DNA of 64,000 bases from Triatoma infestans. Taxonomy: Eukaryota > Arthropoda > Insecta > Hemiptera > Reduviidae. This document shows positions 23,601-35,600 of the stretch, piece by piece (positions within the stretch are counted from its first letter, which is position 1; every line of letters begins with the position of its first letter). Location of the stretch: positions 398,001 through 462,000 of the forward strand of contig JAAEAF010000104.1 in NCBI GenBank assembly GCA_011037195.1, read 5' to 3'. The position numbers were made by a program, and so were the translations under genes. Below the pieces are notes generated by a model. The model ran no database searches, was not told where the DNA came from, and was given only the letters and a program-made list of their open reading frames with translations.

Positions 23601-26600
23601 GAGTTTCAGCAAATATTGTTCACCTTCTTCAGGATATTAAAAAAAAAAAAAATGTTGAACTTTTTTTTCCAATATCATTATTTTTTGTATTTGTATGTAC
23701 ATTACGCTGACGAAATCGAACAATATTTGCAGAGACTTCGGCTTGAATTAAAAATCCTTTAAAAGTAAAATATTTTTTCCGCAATGCATGGGCGAAAAGC
23801 CAACAGAAAATATTTTCTAAGTATTAAAATTTTCAAAGAAATATAACATATTTATATTTGTAATAAATTTGTTAAAATATATACCAATGAGCAGCAAGAG
23901 GAAACATGCCAGTTCCAATGCAGTGATTAGCCCATTTTCCCATAACTTTTTTAATTGTAACATCACCATTTGGTAATCTTGATTTAGCGAGTAGCGCAGC
24001 TTCCCTAAACATTTTTGAATCTAATAGTAGGTCCACGGCTTCTTCTAACTGATGTGTGGAAAGCAGATAACTTACTGCCTTATATACATCTCCATTCTCT
24101 GCTAACTGTGATGCATAACTCTTACAGCAGTCTACCCATAATCTAGACATATGTATTAGTTATTAAAATATAATTTTTAATTAACACCTTTACTTTAAAG
24201 AAATAAAATAAAAAACCTGATTTACACATACTTATGAGATACCAATGGGGCTAAACTAACAAGCCAGTCATCAAGTTGTTTTTTTCTACATGCCTCTTTT
24301 ATAGTTTCTGATATATCTCCAGACCAAAGAGATAAATGTCGTGAATATGTGTAATTTCCGTTTCGCCGATGTTGTGACTCTAAGAAATAGATATAATATT
24401 AAATCCAGTAAGATCAATTAAAGAAAAATCATTAGAAAGGCCTACCTTCTGCTGTTACTAATTGTCTAATTGCTTTTGAATCTCCAAAAAAGTTCAGATA
24501 TGCTGCATTAGGGTCCGTCACCACGGGAGGTTCATTTCCTGTTAATCGAGCCCAAAGAAGGCGAAGAGATTTGGCTTGTGAAATGCCATTACTAGTTACA
24601 GGAAACATGGATTTACTCTTACGTCTGTTTTCTGTTACAGTCTCTTGCTTAGTAGTTATTTCAGGATTGGATGCTCCAGGAAGAGGGTCTAAAACAAGGA
24701 AAGTAATATGCATTTATTAGCAGTCTTCATTTTTTCATACCCTGAATCATATAAAAGATGAATATTATTTTAATACAATGAATCAGAATAAATATAATGA
24801 AAAAAAAAAGTAAAATCTTATAAGAACGTTACAAAGTTTGACGTTCCGAAATTTGCTGAACAACAGACAATTTACAGTCGCAGGCAGCACCATACTATAT
24901 ATACTTTCGATAAATTATGGGTGAAAAATTTTTTAACACCTTGCAACTTTATCGAATTACAATAACATTTAATAAACGAAATATTTTGATAAAAATATAA
25001 ATCAATAAAAACTACTGAGATGGTCAGGCCATCTTATTAGGAAGTCGAAAACAAAGGTTTCAAGAGAAGGATTAATATAATCTGGCAATAAAAAATCGCT
25101 CAGATTTCCGAATTAGAGGATTTCAATAGAATCAATGAAGAGAGCCATTGCAGGACTGCGCGGAATAGAAGAAACTCCTTGAAGTCTTCTGGCTGGAAAC
25201 GTGCTATAAAAAAAAAGGAATATAAAAGAGGAGGATCAAGTAGAAATAACATTTGTTGCTTTATGGTATATCTGAAAATTTTATGGTACATTTTGTTATC
25301 CTTAATAATAGGTATAGGTGGAGAGAACAGTATTAGCTCTACAGAAGTAACATTATTCCATCTTACCTAAGAATTTTGTAAAAAAAACAACTTTTAATTA
25401 TCCTAAAATGAAATAAAACACAATAAAATGAATAAATTGTAAATTCTTTAGCCTTCAACTTATGTCATTTAATTTCTAACTTGACTGAACATTATAACGT
25501 ACCAAAATTGTAAACAGTCCCGAAAATATTGGATCAGTCCCATTCGAGATCCCTATTAAAAACTGAATTTTATAAATACAATTTTCCCATTTGCTTTTCT
25601 ATTCAACTTTTAAGAGATGATGATTATTCACATTTTAAGCCGATGGCATAAATTTTTATCTGAAAAATTTCTGAACGGCTTCTTTTAAAATTTAATGTTA
25701 AAATAAAGAAGTAATGGAAAGATGGAAAAAAAATTACTTGATACTATCTGTTCATTATCTTCTGCAGGTGTGAGATCAATAGCTTCTTGAACACCGGCAA
25801 ATTTCTTCATTACACCAGTAAGTCTTTGCTTTTCTGTACATGGAAAAATAAAGAATTAAAACGATATTTCAAGTTTAAGAAATTGGCTCTGCAGCCAGGT
25901 CAAAATAAAAAATATGAGAGCAATAAGAATTATTTTAATTATCTGAAGAATAAACATAGGAAAGCAAAATGAACATTTACTTGCTAAGGGTGGGTCCGCA
26001 GAGCTGGAAAGCGTCAAGAGATATTTTCCGTGATAGCCTGCTTCTTTTCAACTTCGTGTCATCAACTACGAAACTGCTCTGTGCAAGTCTATTTTATCAC
26101 ACTGTTTCCACAAACATCCTGATGATGGGCGAACGCCCGAAACAGGCCGATGACCACGAAAAGAAGGAGGCTATCACGAAAATTATCTCTGATGAACATT
26201 TACATTTAAACACATACGACCTTCTCTTACATTTTTGCGAATTACACATTTCACTCAGCAGAAAATTTTTACTCAACATTTAATTGTCCTAATATTACCT
26301 ATATACTTAGTGGAACCGCAGTATATAATTGTTGGTTCTTTGGGAACATTTCCTATGTGTAGGAGTTCCCTTTGTCTTAGAATTTGATGGCACCGCCAAT
26401 GCCAACAGGACAGTTAATACGTATTAATACAACATTTCTGGTATGATATTTGTTTCTGAGCAAATTCTTACACACACACACACACACACATTTATACAAA
26501 CACCTACAAACCAATTTCTAAACCCATAATCTGGTGTTCTTCCGTAAAACAGATGAAAAGTAAATTATGAAAAACCAACAATTTCGCAATACTTCCTCTT

Positions 26601-29600
26601 AAAAGAAACTATAGCCTGCATTAAAAAAAAAAAAGTGTATAGATTTTGCTGCTTCGATCCAAACCAATGGAGACTTATGCCGAGGAAATCTCAAGAATGA
26701 TAAACTTTCTTTGCGTCATATTCGCTTGTAGACACTGGAAAGAAACATGGGCAAAATATGCATGAAGGAAAATGAAGAAAAGCTTCTCCAGTGTAATAAT
26801 CTGTCTCCGATCAGAAGATATTTATACAATTTTCCTTTTTTTATTTTAACTTTTTAATTAATTTTTTTAATTTTTCTAATTTTTCACCAAACATTATCGG
26901 ATATATTATTTATATCATAAAACTTATTTTTACCATAACATTTCTTTTTTCCTAGCTTTTATTAGATATTTTACAATTGTACTCGCAGTCCATGAGACAT
27001 GGAATTAGAAATAAAGATGTAATAAAATTTAAAGAGTAATGCCTATTTTTTCAGACTTCGGAGGCGGATACATTACTAATGGTACTCATATTTATACATG
27101 AAATAAAATCCCAAGGCCGAAACCGGCAAAAAGAACCCAGTACCACGATACATCCTACCACTCAGCTACCCTGGCACCTGAAGTAATGAACAGCTAAACA
27201 ATATATCTCCCATTCATACCTAAATACAGAGCTAAATAACACAACTGCCATTTGAACATTAGGTAAATTTGACAACAATAACGCCACTTACTTGTTTTGC
27301 TTTTTGTAAGGTGATATTTGTTTATATTCCACACTCGTACAGTATTATCAGCAGAACCAGTTATAATGTAATCCTGATGTAGTGTGCTTGGTAAGCAACA
27401 CACAACTGCACTATGGTGTCCATCAAAACAAGCCAGAACACTACCAGAAGCGACATCCCACACCTAAGTAGTGAAAAGATACAAGTGCAAATATGAATAA
27501 AGGAAATTATTTAAAAATTTACCACCTGCGAGAATGATGGCATACGATCAGAATATATTTTATATCTATTCTGTATTCTGAATATAGAATATATTTTATA
27601 TCTATTCTGTATTCTGAATATAGAATATATTTTATATCTATTCTGTATTTTGACTATTATTTTATAAATATATATATATTATATATAATGTTCATTTTTT
27701 AATATTTCAAACCATTCAAAGAATGTGATTTTAATTTGATAGAATCATTAATTTATTTTATTTGATTAAATTACTGATTATTTAAATGTGAATGCAGTAA
27801 GGTCGCAATTAGCATGCAGCTTGCTATAAAACATGACAGAGCTTGCGATTTCTTATATTAAACTCCATGCCAAAAATATTGCAACACCCTTTAAGAACAA
27901 AATTACTGGGTTAAAATTTTTAGTTTATTTATGTTATCATAATAAGCAAATGATTTCAATTGGAAAAATATACCAAGTAAAGAAGAAATTTAATAATGTG
28001 TTACTATGTTAACCATGATTATCACTGCATTATCTAACTCGACCAAGCCGAGTATGATCTATGGTATCTCTATGATAGCTTGTATGTGGATACAAAACTG
28101 ATCCCAAAATCACAAAAAAATACGGATAAGCACTGAACCCATCATAGATAAAGGTGATCAAATCCAATGTTTATAAATTACGTAGCTATGACCTCGAGCA
28201 GAAGATTAAAATTGTGGTTTGCCTTGGAATTTTCTCACTGTCAGTCATCGATACTTTACCATACACACAATTGGGATTCGTCAAAGAAAACAATGGGATA
28301 CCATTGTAGCCAGTCCGCTAAATATGTTAATGAAAGTTTCGAGCGGCCGAAAACTCGAGGAGAGAAAACTAAAGACACCCTACTTTAGTACCTACTCACA
28401 CGCATTCCCTTTGTACCTAATCTATGCCAATAAGTTTTTATGTAATTTGCCAAGGGTATCATTTCCATATCACAGGTGCTGAATGCCTTCCTCAGACTAG
28501 GATTTCAATACCTGAGACCCTAGGTACAATTCACTTCCTTTCAGAAGTCGAAATGTGTATAATACTGCACAAGTTTATTTCTCTATGTTCTTATAAAAAC
28601 ATGCTAATTTTCGCCTTTTCTTTGCTAGGTCCTCGTTGAAAATTATTTATTTTAATTAATAAAACATTCATAAAAACTAAATTTTTTTATACGTGAATGT
28701 GATTTAAAGAACTTCTTACAACTGGTTAATTATGTTGTGCAAATTTAAACCTCGATATCTTAACCCTTCTGGATACTGCAATCTTAGAGGCATGCAGTTT
28801 ATTTCTTTTCGTTAACTATTTATAATATAGTGCAAAAAAGACTCAGGCACTCTACAATTTAGTAATTAGTATGAAAAAAAAAATTAATTATACTAGAGTA
28901 TATGATTTATTAGTTTAATCCAGAACGTAAAAGCCTATTTTTTTTATGACATTGAAGCATGAAATTACAATTAATTAAAAACTTGAGCAATCCTTGCTGT
29001 GGGTACTGTTGAAGGAAGTCATAATATAGTAACTGAAAGAAATTAATTTTAGTATCCGACACTTACCTGGGAAGTGTAATCATATGATGCAGAAATTAAT
29101 CTTGCGTTGAAATGAGGACTCCATCCAAGACTTACTACTCTTTCACTATGTGTATTCAGACAAGCAATTGTTTCAACCCCTTGAAAATGTAATAAGAATA
29201 CATTCAAGATCAACATTTAAGAATAAACCTTCAAAATTTGCAAGCTATTTTTAGCAAAATAAACAATATAAATTAAAAAAAAATAATAATATACCTTCAA
29301 TTGTGACGTTAATTATTTGTATGTTATCTGAGGCAGTTGCCAACCATGAAGAATATGGTGAAACAGCATTTTCTGATGTTACAGAACCAGGATGCCAAAC
29401 AACACACTGAATTAATTTTTTATGTGCAAAGACCGTGTGAATGTGTGAAAAGGTTCGACCATCTACTATGTACAACACACTATGGCAAAAATCAACAGTA
29501 TTATAAAGAGTAATTTTATTAGTTTTAGAGTGATAGGAACATTGAAATGAAATCAAGAAATATAATTAGTTATTAGGCTGAAATAAGAGAATCCATCTAC

Positions 29601-32600
29601 CGAATATACAACACAATTATATAAAACAGCACTGAAATATGTACCATAACAGAGGTGACTGTGGTAGCACATGAGTCTCATATCTTTTATTAAACATAAT
29701 CATAGTATAAGTCTACTATTCTTAAATATGCCACATATTCAAGGCACAGGTTCGCTTTCTGATTTCCAATTATAATTACAGATATTACTTAATGAAAATG
29801 TCAAATTAGAGTACTATCTTTCATATCGGAACCTTAAAAACAATGAATGATGAAGCAAGAAGATCCTTTGGCATGTCTACTTTTAATATCGCCCTTGAGT
29901 AAAACATTCACCACCTCAGACGAGTGGTATTTTTCACTTTCTCTTACTCGTAGTAGGAGGAAGTATTGAATCGTATCAAATTCTTTTTTCTTTTTTTTGT
30001 TTTTGAAAAAGGCACACTGATGGGCTCTCGCGCATAGAAGCCCCTAAACTTGAATGATGCCCCTAACACTGAGCGTGACGTCCCAAAACAATAGAAATGA
30101 ACTTTACATCTAAGCTAATCCTAACCTACAGTTCCCCCCCCCGTACTCGATATCCGGGGGGAGGGGAGGATCTAACCTATCTTCTATTCATTCCAATACA
30201 GTTAAAATTTATATACACCCTTGCACACTAAGCTCGTTCATTCAACTATGCCCATTCCTTCGCTCCTCAGTACTCAATATTCCTGGGGGTTACGAGATAT
30301 AATCCCCAATTTAACCTTACAAACTAGCCTAAAACTACACCGCTAGCCAGAAATCCGCATTCATGCAACATTCACGCAATAAATTACTTTCATTCCAACA
30401 AGCAAACTACCTACCAAATCAGCCCCTATCGATCCATTCCATTCTCCTTTTCAATGCTTCTCCTGCAAATCGCCTAAAACTTCTGTACGCGGCACTATTT
30501 TTGAGCAGCAGACACAGACTATTGTTCTCCAAAGCAACGTGGAACCCAACGTTGCTGACACATATCAAAATACAGAGGGCATTCCAACACCTGCTCACTT
30601 AGCTCCTCCTGACCACATCTACAGCTCCCATCCCCCACCTACAGGACCCATCCTTGCCCACTTAACATTCAAATTTCCATGCCTCGTGACTAACCGTGAA
30701 ACCGCATTTGATAGTACGTCGGAAATAATGCTACAGCCCCTTCACCTCCTGCAAAACAATAACGTTGTCCTCCTCTTGGAACTCCTCCACTTTTCGCTCC
30801 ACTCCCCAAAATAGAATACCAGATCACAATGGCTACGTACGTACGTCCCTGGCCCAGTCCGCTATGTCTTCCTCGGGTGGGGTGATATCCAAACTAATAT
30901 TACCCAAGTTTACCGCCCGACCCCGCTTTAGAAAATATCCATCCGCAGACCTAACTACTTCCAGATCCAAGGGGAGGCAACCGTCAGCATCTGCAGAGCC
31001 TCAGTCGACACTGTGCGGCTAAACCTTCCCATTGGGAGCAGCAACGAACGCTGCGTTACCGACAACTGCTGCAATATCTTTACTTTATGTGCTCAAACTG
31101 AGGCGCAATAAACCACTTGGGAAACCAAGACCGCCCGGTATAAAACCCTTGCAACCCTACGCTTAACTCTCCATTCCTCTCTCGAGATCCGCCTAAGCCG
31201 ATATCCAATGTGCCTTGATCTTTCCCGGAGAACCTTACATGAGGGGCAAAACTAAACTTATTGCCCAAGATTATCCCCAAGTACTTTGTCTGCTGGACCC
31301 ACCAAGGCGGTGCCCCCCCACCGAACCACCGGCTAACTGTTTAAAGCCATCGCACCATTCATAAGCAAAGCAGCGGTTTGTGGTGGAGAAATTTCGAGCT
31401 TATTTTCCATACTCTAATTTCCTAGCACTCTCACTGTCAACGAGGCCCTGACCTTTAGCAGAGTGCTAACTATCCCCTCCACCAACAACACCAAGTCATC
31501 TGCAAAGGCAACCTTGCGGATTACACAGGGAATATTCAAAGCCAATTTTGAAAAAATATATTTCAAAAGTAAGGTCCACTCATAGAACTCTGATATACGA
31601 GTTCAATAAAGAGACTTAACGCTCACATATGCAGAAGACGTTGATGTTATCAGTAAAACAAAAGCTGCTTACTTTACAAAGGACTTTATAACTGCAAACT
31701 TTAAAAGGGACCCAGTGACGACGGCGTTGTACACGGCTCCGAATGTTTGGTGGTTAACAAAGAAGACGAACAGAAAGTAGTATATATAATATACTAAGGC
31801 GGATATACGGACCAAGGGAATAGAATCTGGAGCAGGCACAATCGACTAGCTGCTGGATAGTTGGTGAAACGTATCCAGATTAATAGGCTCTAGTAGGGTA
31901 GTATATGTGCTGAGAATGTCTGAGGATCGTATCCCACAAAAAAAAAGTATTGAATTATAAACCAGTTGGTAAAAGAAGTGTGGTGGACCAAAGAGGCGGT
32001 AGTTGGATCAGTTAGGGAAGGAACCAAGAATGTACCATGGCCAAAATGTTTGTATGTTTTTAAGTTATAATTTACTACCGGCAATAGACAAAATGTGTGC
32101 AGAAGTAATTCAGCAGCGTTTAAGGATCGACATTGCAGAAAACCAACCTTATATATATATTTATGTGTGTGTGTTGAAAGAGAGAGAGGAGAAAGAGAAC
32201 TTTATATACCTAGTATCAACCTTTTATTTAGCTATCGATATTAAATGTCATACCCATTATCATTCCCGATTGCTGCAAGAGACATATCGTATTTCCAAGC
32301 AAGATCACTGCGTCCTGGTGCCTTGCTTACCATTGCTGAAGCATCACATTTAATAAATAATGATGAAAGACTAATTGGATCTAAAAAGATTTAAAAATCA
32401 TTAAATGATCAAAGGTTAAATAAAAAAAAATACAAGTTTATCGTTAACATATTTCTTGAAGCATACCTCTTTCAGGATAATCTGGGTTGTACTGCAAAAT
32501 TTCACCATCTCCCACAGAGAAAAGAGCTAAAGGTTTTTTCTTAGTAAATGTCTCTGGAAAAAATGAATCATGTTAGGGAGTCCTAGAATCAAAAAATTGT

Positions 32601-35600
32601 ATTCACGTATATATTTAAAAAATACTCACCAACATTTACCACTGGTGGAGCCCAAATTAATGAATACACACTTTTCCTATGATAAAGTCGCAATAATACA
32701 GCAGGTTTGGAAGAAGAAATATCAAATATACCAACTCTTCCTTCGCCAGTACCAAATGCTAATATTGATTCATTTGACGGATGCCAGGCTACCTAAACAT
32801 TAATAATAAAATTCACGTTTCAAATTTTTGTAAACTGCAACTAATAAAATCCTCTTATCATCATCTAATTTTATTTCCACTTACCGCCATTACTTTACTG
32901 TTTATCTTATTCCAATGAGTTGTAATATCATCACTAGAATCATTACTCATATTCCATACAAGAATTTTGTTATCACCAGTCCCTATTGCCACTCTAAAAA
33001 AAAACAAAAAAAAAAACACCGCCGCAAATAATATACCAATGTTCAAATAAAAGGGTAATTCAGAAGACTGCTATTTCATCTTTTTCTCATACTGATATTT
33101 AAAATTCATTGAACATATGAAAATATGTGTAGCATCACGAAAAGTTAACTTTTTTTAGATTTACCTGTTTGGATCTAAAGGTGATACAGCCATGCAATAA
33201 ACTATTCCTCCTATAGTGGTGAAATCAGCGACAACTTTTGAAGACTCTAATCTACAGGCAATTAAGTGTTTGTCTAACGCGTAACTCCACACCAGTCGCT
33301 CATCACTATTTTTTCTAAGGAAAAAAATATAGTTTAAAACACTCAAACGACTTTCTCTACCTGCATACCCAACTTCTAATAGATAAATTTTGTCAGATTA
33401 AAACATTTTACTAAAATTTAATTCTACTTAATAATTTATACCGTAGCGTACGAAGGAGCTTATAGTGAAGTCTAAGTTCATAGTTCCCCCTGTGCCCTCC
33501 TAAAATCAATTTTGTAAGAAAACTTAAAAAAAAAAGTCCAAATAAACATGTGAAGTATGTCTACAAGTTTTTAAAGTAATGATTAAAGTTTTCAAGATTA
33601 TGCGAAAATGAGGAATCCATTTATGAAATCGGTACTTCTGTTATGGATTTGACAGAACTGTCATATCCTCTAATGAAATCCAAAAGAATATTAAATTTAA
33701 CCTTTGAAGTTTGAATCTAAGATTTCGTTTCTGATCATGACTCTCTCACTCTTACTCATTCACTCACATATGAGCGAGTATAAAAAAAAAAAAATAAAAA
33801 TAAAAAAAATTGAAATAAACTACTTTAGAAGCACCACTTAAGCACAAGTACTTTTACTTAAGTGAGTATCAGAGGTTTTTTAAAATAATTTTTAAAGGAT
33901 GAATTGGATTGACAGAATTTATTTGAATTAAAGAAAAGGTTATTGTAATTATAGTAAGCTGTTTCAAGCACCGGTAACTATCATCAAACAGAATACCAAT
34001 GATGAATATAAAAATTTGCCAAAAGCCTAACTGGATTTATGTAGTTTGAATTAATTTATTTTAGGGTGAGTTAAAACGTGAATCATTTTTTGATACATTG
34101 TAAACTTACCCAGCAAAATATGGTATAGCTATGCTGAACAATCCCTTCGTATGATTACCATGGACGAGTCTAAATGCCACTTTGTTATTTTTGCCTTTTT
34201 TGTTCCCATCAGGTCTGGAAAAAAAATATAGTTGTCTACTACGTCCATTTAATCATGTGAACTAATATAATATAAAGTACTTACTTTCCTACAATGATGT
34301 TTTTTAAATCGTAACAAAGTAGTTCACCATATAGTGAGCTACTGACAAATGTGTGAGGTTCTGGCCACCGAACGCAAACCCAGCTGTTACCTTGTCCACC
34401 AACTCCATTTTTGCTTCTGCAAATTTCAAATTTGTATATTTCTTTTTTACTTTAGCCCACATTAAGGAAAAATCCTCAAGTAAATCTCTTATTTTAGTTC
34501 AAAAATTTAAGGTATTAAACTAGTAAAAAAATTGAGAAGGATCTCATTAAAACAAGAGTTCTCACAATTATATATTTTATATGTAGGCATTATTAACAAA
34601 AAAAAAAACATAAACAATGAAATTAATCTTTACTAATTTTTCTAATATTTGTTAAGCCAGCAGATATCTTCACCAGAAATCAATTCTTTTCTTACCAACA
34701 TAACTGCAAGTTCTCTACATTATTCGCACTCTCGGGCACAATTATGTCGTCTGCGAAGAAAAGCAGGCTCTTACTGTTGCCAACATCTAATATGCCATAA
34801 TTCAATGCACTTTCAGAGGAAATCATTCAAGGCTTATAAGGGATTAAGGCCACAGTTTCAGCATTCTTTTGTTGTGATAAATTTCCAAAATAATCAAAAA
34901 TATTTCTTTCAACTTTATTAGAATATTTTTTTTGGGAAACTAAGCCGATTAAAATGAAGAGAAAAAAGTGGTTTATGAAAATTTTTAGTATATAAAATTT
35001 CGGCCCCAATGAATTCATATCTGAAGCAATCTGCATTCGCACATATGGTAAATTGACTTAATACCCCTCATGGATATCTTAGTCACCGATCCTGTCCAAA
35101 CTTTCATCGCCCCCCTTGGAAAGCCGTGCACTAAATAATTTAGTTCTCAATGAATTGTCTAAACTTTACAGTAAATAATAAAACACCAAAGTAAAAACTG
35201 TCAATAATTACATTTCAACACGGATAACAATTAAAGATTTCTAATTAAACTTTACCTATAACCAGTAGTCACCACCGGATGATTTGGCAGGTTAATGAAA
35301 GTTTCATATCTTCCGTCCGTTCCAGCTCTCCAAAAGTAAATAGTACGGTCTTTAGATCCAGATGCCAATAACAGGGTGTTCTCGCTATATCCAAAACTTG
35401 AAAATTAGTGTAATGACTTGTAACAAAAACTAGTTTAACTAAGTATACTAAGTGGTCTAAGGGGAAAAAAAGTTCTGAGAAATGTGATGACACTTTAGAA
35501 TGTCAGCTAAATAGTCCCTTCAAAAACAGACTTTTAATGAAATTTTATAGAACTTAGTTATTATAGAAAATCCATAATGGAAAAGCCAAAAGCTCGAATG

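Noticed and set aside
27850..28640. Possible Tc1 element (GCCAAAAATATTGCAACACC near 27870 looks like an inverted-repeat end)
   Set aside because: No matching right end and no transposase motif in the frames at 28167-28639.
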